64,000 nucleotides of DNA from Fundidesulfovibrio agrisoli (GTDB lineage: Bacteria; Desulfobacterota; Desulfovibrionia; Desulfovibrionales; Desulfovibrionaceae): positions 1 through 64,000 of the forward strand of contig NZ_JAKZKX010000021.1 in the NCBI RefSeq assembly GCF_022808715.1. Direction: 5' to 3'. The notes under the pieces are model-generated. The model saw only the letters and a list, made by a program, of their open reading frames with translations, had not been told where the DNA came from and did no database searches. Each line of letters begins with the position of its first letter. The first letter of the stretch is position 1. The position numbers and the translations under genes were made by a program. Shown in pieces: positions 49,499 to 58,602 of this stretch.

Positions 49499-49571
49499 GT
49501 GTCTCTCCGGCCGCGCCGTTTGCGGCGGTCAAAAAAGCGGCCCCCCGTCGCCGGAGGGCCGCCGCGTGCGC

Positions 49572-51977
49572 CTATTGCTGGAGCTTTCGGTACTTGCAGG
49601 TCTTGACCGGGCAGGCCAGGTGCTCGCCGTGGGTCTTGGTGGTCTTCTTCACCAGGATGGGCGAGCCGCATTCCGGGCAGGGCTCCACCACGGGCCAGTC
49701 CCACACGGCCATGTCGCAGTTGGGGTAGTTGGAGCAGGAGTAGAACAGCTTGCCGTAGCGCGAGCTCTTCTCCACCAGTTCGCCGTCGCAGCCCTCGCGG
49801 GGGCAGGCCACGCCCGTGGTGAACGGCTTGGAGTACTTGCACTTAGGGTAGCCCGAGCAGGAGTAGAAGCGGCTGCCGGTGCGGGTCTTCTTGAGCAGCA
49901 CGTCCTTGCCGCATTCCGGGCAGGAGCCCACCACCTCGGGCACCATCTGCTCCGGGGTCTCCACGAACTGGTACTTGCCGGATTCGTCCCGCGTGAAGTT
50001 GGCCGTGGTGCTGCAGTCGGGGTAGCCCGCGCAGGCCAGGAAGGGGCCGCGCTTGCCGAACTTCACCAGCATGGGCTTGCCGCAGCTGGGGCAGACCAGG
50101 CCGCTGTCCGCGTTGGCGATCTTCTCGGCCAGCTGGTAGGCCCCGGACTCGTCCTTGGTGAAGTTGGAGGTGAACTTGCACTCCGGGTAGCCCGCGCAGG
50201 CCAGGAAGGGCCCCGAACGCCCGAACTTGGCCTTGAGCGCCTTGCCGCAGTCGGGACAGGTGAGGCCGGTGTCCTCGTTGGCCATGTCCTTGCCGGCCTT
50301 TTCCAGGGCTTCGTTGAAGCCGGAGGCGAAATCGGTGAGCAGGGCGCGCCAGTCCTTCCCGCCTTCGGCCACCTGGTCCAGCGCTTCCTCCATCCCGGCG
50401 GTGAAGCCCACGTCCATGACGGTCTGGAAGTGCGCGGTGAGCTGGTCGGACACGGTGACGCCGAGCTCGGTGGGGGCGAAGTGCTTCTCCTCCAGGCGGG
50501 CGTAGTCGCGGTCCAGCAGGGTGGAGATGATGGCCGCGTAGGTGGAGGGGCGTCCGATGCCCTTCTCCTCCAGCTCGCGCACCAGGGAGGCTTCGGTGTA
50601 GCGCGGGGGCGGCTGGGTGAATTTCTGTTCGCGCTTGAGCTCCAGGAGCTTGAGCTCCTGGCCCTTGGCCAGCGGCGGCAGGGCCTTGGAGGCACCGGAC
50701 TCGTCCTCGGCGTCCTGGCCGTAGACCTTGAGGAAGCCGGGGAATGTCAGGCGCTCGCCCTTGGCCTTGAACTCGGCCGGGCCGCACTCGATGGCGGCCG
50801 AGGTGTCCCAGAAGCGGGCGGCGGCCATCTGCGAGGCCACGAAGCGCTCCCAGACCAGCTTGTAGACCTGGTACTGGTCCTTGGGCAGCAGGCCCGCCAC
50901 GTCGCGCGGGGTGATGGCCACGTCGATGGGCCGGATGGCTTCGTGGGCGTCCTGGGCGCCGGCCTTGGTCTTGAAGACCCGGGCCTTTGCGGGGTAGTAT
51001 TCCTTGCCCAGCGTCTCCACGATGTAGGCCTTGGCCGCGTCGCGGGCCTCGTCGGCGATGCGCGTGGAGTCGGTACGCATGTAGGTGATGAGCGCCGTGG
51101 TGCCGCGCTCGCCCAGGTCCACGCCTTCGTAGAGCTTCTGGGCCGCGCCCATGGTCTTCTTGGCGGCGTAGCCCAGGCGCTGGTTGGCGGCCTGCTGCAG
51201 CGTGGAGGTGATGAACGGGGCCGGGGGCTGCTTGGAGCGCTCCTTCTCGGCCACCTCGCGCACCACGAAGGGCTTGCCCTCGAGCTCGGCGGCCAGGGCC
51301 TGGGCCGCGTCGCCGCTGCCCACGTGGGCCTTCTTGCCGCCGATCTTGGCCAGGTCGGCCTCGAAGGGCGGGGGAACGTCGCCTTCCAGGCGGGCCTTGA
51401 ACAGCCAGTACTCCTCGGGCTTGAAGGCCAGGCGCTCCTTCTCGCGGTCCACCACGATGCGCAGCGCCACGGACTGCACGCGCCCGGCGCTGATGCCCTT
51501 GCGCACCTTGCGCCAGAGCAGGGGGGAAATCTTGTAGCCCACCAGCCGGTCCAGGATGCGCCGGGCCTGCTGTGACTGGAAGAGCTTCTCGTTGATCTCG
51601 CGCGGGTGCTCCAGGGCTTCGCGCACGGCCTTGGCCGTGATCTCGTTGAACTGGATGCGCTCGATGTTGGAATTCGTCTCCTTGAGGAGCTCCGCCATGT
51701 GCCAGGCGATGGCCTCGCCCTCGCGGTCGGGGTCGGGGGCCAGGAAGACGGTCCCGGCCTTGGCGGCCACCTTCTGCAGCTGGTCCACGACCTTCTGCTT
51801 GCCGGGGATCACGCCGTACTGGGGTTCGAAGCCCTTGGATTCGTCAACGCCGAGCTTCTTCTGGGGCAGATCGCGCACGTGCCCCACCGAAGCTTCCACG
51901 TAGAACTTGTCTCCGAGGAACTTCTTGATGGTTTTCACCTTCGCCGGGGACTCGACAATTATGAGGTCTTTCGCCAT
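49572..51977 (-). CDS. topA: DNA topoisomerase I
   Basis: 801-residue type IA topoisomerase that relaxes negative supercoils. The Toprim domain opens it (IVESPAKVKTIKKFL, APDPDREGEAIAWH). The active Tyr is in LITYMRTDSTRI near residue 300. The C terminus carries five zinc-ribbon motifs (CPDCGKALKAKFG, CPSCGKPMLVKFG, CPECGKDVLLKKT, CPREGCDGELVEK and CPECGSPILVKKT), each with a second Cys pair in the CAGYPEC/CSNYPNC/CPVKTC form. That is more than the three of E. coli TopA. The start is clean, with the divergent era 88 bp away. Confidence 0.96.
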   Translation of the reverse strand: MAKDLIIVESPAKVKTIKKFLGDKFYVEASVGHVRDLPQKKLGVDESKGFEPQYGVIPGKQKVVDQLQKVAAKAGTVFLAPDPDREGEAIAWHMAELLKETNSNIERIQFNEITAKAVREALEHPREINEKLFQSQQARRILDRLVGYKISPLLWRKVRKGISAGRVQSVALRIVVDREKERLAFKPEEYWLFKARLEGDVPPPFEADLAKIGGKKAHVGSGDAAQALAAELEGKPFVVREVAEKERSKQPPAPFITSTLQQAANQRLGYAAKKTMGAAQKLYEGVDLGERGTTALITYMRTDSTRIADEARDAAKAYIVETLGKEYYPAKARVFKTKAGAQDAHEAIRPIDVAITPRDVAGLLPKDQYQVYKLVWERFVASQMAAARFWDTSAAIECGPAEFKAKGERLTFPGFLKVYGQDAEDESGASKALPPLAKGQELKLLELKREQKFTQPPPRYTEASLVRELEEKGIGRPSTYAAIISTLLDRDYARLEEKHFAPTELGVTVSDQLTAHFQTVMDVGFTAGMEEALDQVAEGGKDWRALLTDFASGFNEALEKAGKDMANEDTGLTCPDCGKALKAKFGRSGPFLACAGYPECKFTSNFTKDESGAYQLAEKIANADSGLVCPSCGKPMLVKFGKRGPFLACAGYPDCSTTANFTRDESGKYQFVETPEQMVPEVVGSCPECGKDVLLKKTRTGSRFYSCSGYPKCKYSKPFTTGVACPREGCDGELVEKSSRYGKLFYSCSNYPNCDMAVWDWPVVEPCPECGSPILVKKTTKTHGEHLACPVKTCKYRKLQQ

Positions 51978-52065
51978 GACAGGGCGGCTATAGCCATCAC
52001 AAACCGCTAAGGCAAGGGGGCGCGGGCTCCCGGCAACGCCTTTTCACGCATATGGAGCAAGAAAC

Positions 52066-52983
52066 ATGAGCGCCCACCGCTTCGGCTACGTCGTCCTGAT
52101 CGGCCCCCCCAACGCGGGCAAGTCCACGCTACTTAACGCCCTTCTCGGGCAGAAGCTGGCCATCGTCAGCCCCAAACCCCAGACCACCCGCAACCAGCTT
52201 GCGGGCATCCTGACCACGGACGAGGCCCAGATCGTCCTTTTGGACACCCCCGGCGTGCACATCCCGCGCGGCTCGCGCCTGAACAGCCGCCTGGTGGAGG
52301 CGGCCTGGCAGTCCCTGGCGCAGGCCCAGGCCATCGTGGTGGTGCTCGACGCCGCGCACCACGCCCGCAAGCCCGACGTGCTGGAGAGCGACCTGAAGAT
52401 GCTCTCCCGCCCGGTGGAGCGCTCCGGCCTGCCCGTTATCGTGGCGCTGAACAAGACCGACGCCGTGTCGGACAAGGGCCTCCTGCTGCCCGTGATCTCC
52501 CGCGTGGCCGAGCAGTGGCCCGGCGCGGAGGTGGTGCCGGTGTCGGCGCTCAAGAAGCAGGGCCTGGACGGCCTCATCGGCCTGATGACGGCCCGCCTGC
52601 CCGAGGGCGACGCCATGTACGCCGACGACGAGCTGACCACCGCGCCCATGCGCTTCCTGGCCTCGGAGATCATCCGGGAGAAGCTCTTCCTGCAGCTCTC
52701 GCAGGAGCTGCCCTACAACACGGCCGTGGCCATCGAGCACTGGAAGGACACCCCCAAGGGCGCGCGCGTCTCCGCCGTGATCTACGTCTCCAAGGACCGC
52801 CACAAGGGCATGGTCATCGGCAAGGGCGGCAAGGTGCTCAAGGACGTGGGCTCCCAGGCCCGGCAGGAGATCATGGAGCTCACCGGCAGGCCCGTGCACC
52901 TGGAGCTGTGGGTCAAGGTGCGCGAGGACTGGACCGAGGACGACCATTTCATGAACGAGCTTGGGGAAGACCTGGGCTCGTAA
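52066..52983 (+). CDS. era: GTPase Era
   Basis: 305-residue GTPase for 30S ribosome maturation. G1 GPPNAGKSTLL at residues 11-21, G2 TTRNQLAGI near 45, G3 DTPGVH near 60, G4 NKTD near 125, then the KH domain near 240 (VIGKGGKVLKDVGSQARQEIMELTG, LWVKVREDW). Length is normal for Era. No rnc or recO adjoins, the classic partners. The ribosome site before ATG 52066 is GGAGCAAGAAAC, modest. Confidence 0.96.
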   Translation: MSAHRFGYVVLIGPPNAGKSTLLNALLGQKLAIVSPKPQTTRNQLAGILTTDEAQIVLLDTPGVHIPRGSRLNSRLVEAAWQSLAQAQAIVVVLDAAHHARKPDVLESDLKMLSRPVERSGLPVIVALNKTDAVSDKGLLLPVISRVAEQWPGAEVVPVSALKKQGLDGLIGLMTARLPEGDAMYADDELTTAPMRFLASEIIREKLFLQLSQELPYNTAVAIEHWKDTPKGARVSAVIYVSKDRHKGMVIGKGGKVLKDVGSQARQEIMELTGRPVHLELWVKVREDWTEDDHFMNELGEDLGS

Positions 52984-53176
52984 CGTGCTCGCTGTCAGCC
53001 GAGGCCCCCGTGCGGCATGTACCGCCGTGGGCGCGGCGGCCTTTGCGCCGTAACGCAAACGTCGCCTGCGGACGCCCCGCAAGGCTTGCCAACCGCCGCG
53101 ATCCCGGCTACCAACGCTGCTTCGGAAGCATTGCGTCCGTATGCCGCCTTTTCCAGATCCACATCAGGAGACCCGC

Positions 53177-54055
53177 ATGTCCGCCCCCAAGCTCAAACTG
53201 GGCATTCCTAAAGGCTCCCTCCAGGAAGCCACCATCAAACTGTTCGAGAAGTCCGGCTGGAAGATCAAAGAACACCACCGGAACTACTTCCCCGAGATAG
53301 ACGACGACGAGATCACCTGCTCCATGTGCCGCGCGCAGGAAATGTCGCGCTACGTGGAGAGCGGCCTGCTCGACTGCGGCCTCACCGGCAAGGACTGGAT
53401 CCTCGAGAACCAGTCCGACGTGGTGATCGTCACCGACCTCGTGTACTCCAAGGTCAGCTCGCGCCCCGCGCGCTGGGTGCTGGCCGTGGCCGGGGACTCC
53501 CCCTTCCGCCGCCCTGAAGACCTGCAGGGCAAGCGCATCGCCACCGAGCTGGTGGGCTACACCACCCGCTACTTCGCCCAGGCCGGGGTCGACGTGGAGG
53601 TCCAGTTCTCCTGGGGCGCCACCGAGGCCAAGGTGGTCGAGGGCCTGGCCGACGCCATCGTGGAAGTCACCGAGACCGGCACCACCATCAAGGCCCACGG
53701 CCTGCGCATCATCGCCGAGGTGCTGGTGACCAACACCCAGTTCATCGCCAACAAGGAAGCCTGGGCCGACCCCTGGAAGCGCGCCAAGATCGAGAACATG
53801 ATCATGATGCTCCAGGGCGCGCTGCGCGCCGAGAAGCTGGTGGGCCTGAAGATGAACGTGCCCCTGGCCGCCAAGGAGGCCGTGCTGGCCCAGTTGCCCA
53901 GCCTGAACTCCCCCACCGTGTCCCACCTGCTGGATTCCGACTGGCTCTCCGTGGAGATCGTGGTGGCCGAGAACGTGGTGCGCGACCTGATCCCCAAGCT
54001 CAAGCAGGCCGGCGCCGAAGGCATCATCGAATACTCGCTGAACAAGGTCGTCTAG
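53177..54055 (+). CDS. hisG: ATP phosphoribosyltransferase, long form
   Basis: 292-residue long-form HisG that starts histidine synthesis by joining PRPP and ATP. Residues 1-210 hold the catalytic part ([62 protein letters not shown] near 170, with the EVTETG loop that binds PRPP). The last 75 residues ([31 protein letters not shown]) are the regulatory ACT-like domain of the long form, which works without HisZ. AGGAG precedes ATG 53177. No histidine leader peptide is visible upstream, and no other his gene is next to it. Confidence 0.96.
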   Translation: MSAPKLKLGIPKGSLQEATIKLFEKSGWKIKEHHRNYFPEIDDDEITCSMCRAQEMSRYVESGLLDCGLTGKDWILENQSDVVIVTDLVYSKVSSRPARWVLAVAGDSPFRRPEDLQGKRIATELVGYTTRYFAQAGVDVEVQFSWGATEAKVVEGLADAIVEVTETGTTIKAHGLRIIAEVLVTNTQFIANKEAWADPWKRAKIENMIMMLQGALRAEKLVGLKMNVPLAAKEAVLAQLPSLNSPTVSHLLDSDWLSVEIVVAENVVRDLIPKLKQAGAEGIIEYSLNKVV

Positions 54056-54065
54056 GTTCCGTGCC

Positions 54066-55850
54066 GTGCCGCACAAACTGAACGCTCCCTGCACTCCCGA
54101 ATGCAGGGAGCGTTTTTATTTCCTGCTGGTTCTGCTGGCCGCGGCCCTCATACGCCTATGGCGGTTCGACACCCCCTCGTTGTGGTTCGACGAGGCGTTG
54201 GTGGCCATGGTCGCCAAACTGCCCGTGGAGTCGCTGATCCGCCGGGCCCTGATGACCGACTTCCACCCTCCCGCCTACTACCTGCTGACCAAGGCCATGC
54301 TGGCGGTGGGCGACGACGACGCCGTGCTGCGCGCGCCCTCCCTGCTCTTCGGTCTGGCCGGAGTGTGGCTGGCCTGGCGGACCGGGCGCGGCCTCTGGAA
54401 CGCGCGGGTCGGCCTGTCCATGGCGGCTGTCGTGGCCGTGCTGCCATGGCACGTGCTGCTCTCCAGGCAGCTCAGGCCCTATGCGATCATATTCTTCTTC
54501 TCCCTGCTGGCGTTCTATTTCGCCTGCCGCTACGCCCGGGAAGGCAGGCTCCGCGACGCCGCCTGGGCCGCCCTGGCCCTCTGGCCCCCGCTGCTGCTCA
54601 ACTACGCATCGCTCCTGTGCGCGGGCGGGGCCGGGCTGGTGCTGCTCGCATCCCCCCTCGCATGGGGAAGGCGCCTGCGGCATGTCCTGGCTTACGGGCT
54701 GCTCTGTCTCGTCCCCGCGGCCGTGAACCTTCCGTTCCTGCTGGCCTCCCTCGGGCACGAGCGGGGGCTGGAGCAGCCCGCCGACAGGTGGGGGCTCGCC
54801 CTGGCCTGCCTCGTCAAGCTGACGGAGCTTCTCTTCAGGGAAAACATCCCCTGGGCGCGTCTGGCCCTGGCCGCTTCAGCCCTCGCGGGGTTGGCCCTGC
54901 TCCTGCGCCGGGACCGCCCCCTGGCCCAAGCCTCAGCCATCTGGCTGGCCGCGCCCCTGGCGGCCCTGGTGGTGGTGGGGTACGGCTCCTACTTCAACCC
55001 CTGGCACCTCTTCTTCCTGCTCCCCGTGGCCGCCGTGTGGCTGGGCTGGACCCTGAGCATGCTCCCCGGCCCGCTGCCGCCGCTCGCCCTGTGCTACGCG
55101 GCGGCCTGGCTCTACCTGGGTTACGGCGCTCCGGCCTACTACCAGGAGCAGAGTTACACCGGCACGGCCAAGGCGGCCGCCCGCCTCCTGGCCGGCAGCC
55201 ATTTCCCCGGGAAGGTCTACGTCTACCCCGAGGCCGGAGTGGTCAGCCCCATCAACTGGTACCTTGACCGCTTCAGTGAGCCCAACCCGCTGCGCGCCCA
55301 GCGCCTGACGCCGCAGGACGCCACGGCCTGCGTCAACGTCCCCGGCCAGGGCACTGGCTGCGCCCCGCTGGCGCGGGCGCCCGTGCAGGAGCTTGGCCCC
55401 CTCCCGGCCCGCCATTGGCTCACGGCGCGCCCGGCGGACCTGCTCTCCAAGGTGTCGGCCCTTGAAAACCTGGCCTGCATGCCCGTGCTCGAGGACATCC
55501 TGGGCGCCACCCAGCCCGGCGTCACCGGCTTCGCGGAGTTCCAGTACCGCAACGCGGACCCCCGCAGCCAGATCGTCACGGTTCATTTCGGCTTCTCCAA
55601 CCGACTGCCGGGCAACCGTTTCGCCGTGCGGTGCCGCTTCGACGACGAACCGTGGGCCGCCGCCTTTGAGAGCACCGGCCCAGACCCGCGCGGGTTCGAC
55701 AAGCTGGTTCTGGAGCGGCGCTCCCCCTACCGGATGCTCACCGTGCGTTTCGAGTTGCGGCGCACCGGCCACGACCCAAGCCACACCGGGGAAGACCTGG
55801 AAGCCGTCCGCATGACCGACTTCAAGGTGGAAGCCGACCAAGCCCCCTGA
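54066..55850 (+). CDS. Membrane glycosyltransferase (GT39/ArnT-like)
   Basis: 594-residue polytopic protein of the dolichol-phosphate-mannose / ArnT type glycosyltransferases. After the first helix is the conserved acidic loop DTPSLWFDEALVA (catalytic Asp-Glu) and DFHPPAYYLL; about eleven further hydrophobic helices follow to about residue 355. The last 230 residues are extracytoplasmic, with beta-rich FRVRCRFDDEPWAAAFES-like content, possibly acceptor recognition. GTG 54066 is the only good start upstream of helix 1, 10 bp past hisG. An intrinsic terminator hairpin covers codons about 6-17. Polyprenyl-linked sugar transfer to an envelope acceptor is inferred. Confidence 0.75.
   Translation: MPHKLNAPCTPECRERFYFLLVLLAAALIRLWRFDTPSLWFDEALVAMVAKLPVESLIRRALMTDFHPPAYYLLTKAMLAVGDDDAVLRAPSLLFGLAGVWLAWRTGRGLWNARVGLSMAAVVAVLPWHVLLSRQLRPYAIIFFFSLLAFYFACRYAREGRLRDAAWAALALWPPLLLNYASLLCAGGAGLVLLASPLAWGRRLRHVLAYGLLCLVPAAVNLPFLLASLGHERGLEQPADRWGLALACLVKLTELLFRENIPWARLALAASALAGLALLLRRDRPLAQASAIWLAAPLAALVVVGYGSYFNPWHLFFLLPVAAVWLGWTLSMLPGPLPPLALCYAAAWLYLGYGAPAYYQEQSYTGTAKAAARLLAGSHFPGKVYVYPEAGVVSPINWYLDRFSEPNPLRAQRLTPQDATACVNVPGQGTGCAPLARAPVQELGPLPARHWLTARPADLLSKVSALENLACMPVLEDILGATQPGVTGFAEFQYRNADPRSQIVTVHFGFSNRLPGNRFAVRCRFDDEPWAAAFESTGPDPRGFDKLVLERRSPYRMLTVRFELRRTGHDPSHTGEDLEAVRMTDFKVEADQAP
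54081..54117 (+). terminator. Terminator after hisG, inside the next reading frame
   Basis: A stem of 13 bp (54081-54093 with 54102-54114, counting A/T pairs at the base) with an 8-base loop and T5 at 54113-54117. It is a good intrinsic terminator for hisG, yet lies over the first codons of the downstream glycosyltransferase frame. Confidence 0.85.
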
Positions 55851-55917
55851 ATAATCAGCGGTTTTCATCGGTTGCCCTTCCATTTCCCAAAATTAATAAT
55901 TTTGAGGCCATTTCCTC

Positions 55918-55945
55918 TTGCCTTCATCACGGCAATGACTATTTT
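55918..55945 (+). promoter_or_regulatory. Candidate promoter before the repeat block
   Basis: TTGCCT (55918-55923), 16-bp spacer, TATTTT (55940-55945), in the only A/T-rich patch of the long gap. Modest matches to consensus. Confidence 0.35.
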
Positions 55946-56648
55946 CTCTAATCAGAAGCAAGAGGTCGCGGCGCCAGCCAACCCCGAACAGGAGAACGCC
56001 GTCACTGCCGCACCTTGAGCCGGGGCCAAGGCCCCAAAGCCGCCGGGCGGAGAACGCCCCCGGCCGGGCCCATCCAGCCCGACCGGCTCGGGCCGCCCAA
56101 GGGCCCGAACCGACCAGCGGCAAGACGCGGCACTGGAGACAGGCAACCGGTCAACCAACCGGATTCCGCCCAGAGCGGAATCAAACCGGACGGCGTGAGC
56201 CCCGGGTATTCGCCCCCAACGAGCCGAGGCGAAACCGCAGGTCCGGATGGTTTGAATGGACGGCACTGGAATCAGGCAACAGCGTAAACGAAAGCCCCAA
56301 GCCGCAATCGGCGGGGCAGGCCGGTAAAGCGCCCCCCACGGCCCGCGCGGGCAGGGGCAAAGGTCCGGGAGGATCTACCGGCCAGGTTTTTCGGCAAGGT
56401 TCTGCAGTCAGGCAAACGAGCAACCAAGCGCGCCCAGGCCCCACAGGCTGGCGTGCCGGACGAAAAAGCCTCCAAAGGCCGCCCGCAGGCGAATCCCGGA
56501 GGCACGAGCGACCAAACGTCCGAGGTGGTTTTCGAAACCCTGGAGACAGGCAACCGGGCAACCGAACCTCCAACAAACACTCCGGCTCGCGCATCATGCG
56601 CAGCCCCGTCAGAGCCCCCCTCCCGCGCGGAGGGGGGCTTCTTAATTT
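55946..56648 (+). ncRNA. Repeat-rich non-coding region, possible structured RNA
   Basis: A 942-bp gene-free gap (55851-56792) contains four degenerate copies of a unit about 135 bp long. The core TGGARNCAGGCAACSG begins at 56134, 56268, 56403 (weaker, TGCAGTCAGGCAAACG) and 56541; spacings 134, 135 and 138. Three cores are followed by a CAACC or CAACCAAC-type tail, and hairpins such as GGATTCCGC-CCAGA-GCGGAATC lie between. A promoter-like pair precedes the block and a strong terminator closes it. Frames here are not consistent across units because the spacing is not a multiple of three. An RNA is inferred, not shown; a decayed tandem repeat is the alternative. Confidence 0.35.
56614..56648 (+). 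terminator. Terminator closing the repeat block
   Basis: GCCCCCCTCC (56614-56623), loop CGCGC, GGAGGGGGGC (56629-56638), then TTCTTAATTT. Perfect 10-bp GC stem; transcription on the plus strand ends here although no gene lies upstream since 55850. Confidence 0.8.
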
Positions 56649-56792
56649 CCGCCCGGCGGCGTCCCCGCGAGTCCGGCTTTCCCGCGGGCCATTCCGCGAG
56701 GCCTCGCAACGGGGGCCTCCCGGCCCGGAACCGGCGGCAAAGCGGGCCAAGGCCCCCTTTGCCTGTCACGCTTTTCGTTGTATCCGGCTTCC

Positions 56793-57467
56793 ATGGATGC
56801 GCAGCCCTTCCAACTCCCCATCTTCCTGGACCTCTCCGCCGTGTTCCTCATGGCCCTCACGGGCGTGATCGAGGCCATACGCCGCGAGTTCGACATCATC
56901 GGCCTGTGCGTGCTGGCCCTGGCCACGGGCGTGGGCGGCGCCCTCATCCGCGACGGGGTGTTCCTGCACTCGGGCGTGCCCGCCGTGCTCTCCGACGACC
57001 GCTACCTCATGGTGGTCGCTGCCGCCGCCGTGATCGGGCTGGCCTTCGGCACGCGGGCGGTGCTCTCCGAGCGGCTGATCGCCTGGGTGGACGCGGCCGC
57101 GCTGGGGGCCTACGCCGTGGTGGGGGTGGAGAAATCCCTGGGCCTGGGCCTGGGTTTCGCCCCGGCCGTGCTGGTGGGCGTGGTCAACGCCTGCGGCGGC
57201 GGCGTGCTGCGCGACCTGTTCACGGGCGAGCGCCCCATGGTTTTCAAGCCCGGGCAGTTCTACGCCTTCGCCGCGCTCATCGGCTGCCTGGTCTACATCC
57301 CTCTGCGCCTGCACACCGCCGCGCCGCCGCTGCTGGCCGCTCTGGCCGCCATCGTGGTCACCTTCGGGCTGCGCGTGCTGGCCATCACCCGGAACTGGAC
57401 CACCGCCCCCGTGCGCGAGCGCGGGCTGCTGAGCACAAAAGGCAGGAAACACAAGAAGCACCGCTGA
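56793..57467 (+). CDS. UPF0126/TRIC-type membrane protein
   Basis: 224-residue membrane protein with seven predicted helices in two homologous halves, the UPF0126 (YadS/TRIC) build. The pattern LALATGVGGALIRDGVF in the first half and NACGGGVLRDLFTGERP in the second are the family's paired glycine-rich motifs; bacterial TRIC proteins conduct cations, though glycine transport is also proposed. The C terminus is basic (KGRKHKKHR). ATG 56793 is chosen over a TTG five codons earlier. Alone between the RNA-like repeat block and the outer-membrane trio. Confidence 0.9.
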   Translation: MDAQPFQLPIFLDLSAVFLMALTGVIEAIRREFDIIGLCVLALATGVGGALIRDGVFLHSGVPAVLSDDRYLMVVAAAAVIGLAFGTRAVLSERLIAWVDAAALGAYAVVGVEKSLGLGLGFAPAVLVGVVNACGGGVLRDLFTGERPMVFKPGQFYAFAALIGCLVYIPLRLHTAAPPLLAALAAIVVTFGLRVLAITRNWTTAPVRERGLLSTKGRKHKKHR

Positions 57468-57678
57468 CCGCGCCACGCCCTCGCCGCGGCGGCCTCGCCT
57501 CCGCTTCGATTTCCCGGTTGACCGACCGACACCCGCCACTTTACTCTTCGGGATCTCTCGCAAAACGGGGGCGCTCTTCCGGGCCGCCGATAAAGGTTTC
57601 CAGGCTGACCATGGCAGGGCCCGGGTCCTGCCGTACTCCCCGGCCTCCGTGCCGGGAACCCCATGGAGGTCCGGCATT

Positions 57679-58578
57679 ATGAAACTGGCCCGTCGCCTCG
57701 CCGCTTGCGCCCTCTCCCTGTCGATTCTCCTCGCCATGCCGGGAGCCCCGGCCGCCCAAGCCCCTGACGAAAGCCAGAGGAGGGACCTGCAGAAGCTCAC
57801 CCAGCAGTCCTCCAACCCGGTGGGCGACCTGTGGATGATCGCCAACCAGTTCAACTTCAACCTCATCCGCTCCGACAAGGGCCAGGACTTCGCCAGCCCC
57901 AAGCTCCAGTTCAACTGGAACTTCCAGCCAGTGCTCACCTTCGACGTGGCCAGCGACCTCAGGCTGGTCGCGCGGCCGGTGGTCCCGGTCTACAGCTCGC
58001 CCTACGCCGCCGGGCTCTCCACGGTCGACAACAACGTCAGCAAGGTCAAATACAAGGCGGGCCTGGGCGACGCGGAGTTCATGGCCATGCTCACCCCGGG
58101 CGGCTCCCAGTCCTCGGGCTTCATCTTCGGCGCCGGGCCCACGGCCATCTTCCCCACCGCCACGGACAGGCAGCTTGGCAACGGCAAATGGCAGCTCGGG
58201 CCCGCGCTGGCGGCCCTGTACATGGACGAGAAATGGGTTGTGGGCGTGTTCCCGCAGCAGTGGTGGTCCATCGGCGGAGATGCCGCCCGCAAGGACGTGA
58301 GCCTGACCAAGGCCCAATATTTCCTCTGGTACTCCCCGGCCCCCACCTGGCAGGTGGGCATGGCCCCCAACATCGTGGTGGACTGGATGCAGCCCAAGGC
58401 CGAGAACCGCTGGACCGTGCCCGTGGGCCTGGGCGTCTCCAAGATGACGATGCTGGGCAACCTGCCCGTGAAGTTCAGCGTGGAGGCCGACTATTCGGTT
58501 ATCCGCCCGCGCAGCATCCCCGGCAACGAGTGGACCTTCAAGCTGACCATTACTCCCGTGCTTCCCAAGCTGTTTTAA
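57679..58578 (+). CDS. Outer-membrane beta-barrel protein
   Basis: 299-residue exported protein with a signal peptide ending near APAAQA (residue 28). The rest is beta-rich with alternating hydrophobic strands, aromatic girdles and a C-terminal Phe (TPVLPKLF), as in outer-membrane barrels. Repeated NQFNFNLIRS, KLQFNWNFQPVLTFD, AGLGDAEFMAMLTP, GKWQLGPALAALYM, WQVGMAPNIVVDWM segments look like the MetA-pathway/DUF-type transporter-like barrel. Transport of an organic substrate is a guess. GGAGGT precedes ATG 57679. It is followed after 24 bp by an Ntn hydrolase and then another barrel, a three-gene unit. Confidence 0.78.
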   Translation: MKLARRLAACALSLSILLAMPGAPAAQAPDESQRRDLQKLTQQSSNPVGDLWMIANQFNFNLIRSDKGQDFASPKLQFNWNFQPVLTFDVASDLRLVARPVVPVYSSPYAAGLSTVDNNVSKVKYKAGLGDAEFMAMLTPGGSQSSGFIFGAGPTAIFPTATDRQLGNGKWQLGPALAALYMDEKWVVGVFPQQWWSIGGDAARKDVSLTKAQYFLWYSPAPTWQVGMAPNIVVDWMQPKAENRWTVPVGLGVSKMTMLGNLPVKFSVEADYSVIRPRSIPGNEWTFKLTITPVLPKLF

Positions 58579-58602
58579 CCCCCACGCGCAAGGAGCCTCC
58601 TC

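Noticed and set aside
53000-53176. Histidine leader before hisG
   Set aside because: No run of His codons in a short frame and no terminator-antiterminator pair upstream.
55851-56648. Cyclic-di-GMP or cobalamin riboswitch in the repeat block
   Set aside because: The CAGGCAAC core recalls parts of known riboswitches, but the conserved neighbouring segments are missing in all four units.
56181-56750. 189-codon minus-strand reading frame
   Set aside because: It spans the repeat block and a terminator, has no family motifs, and the repeats do not keep a common frame; probably a by-product of GC-rich DNA.
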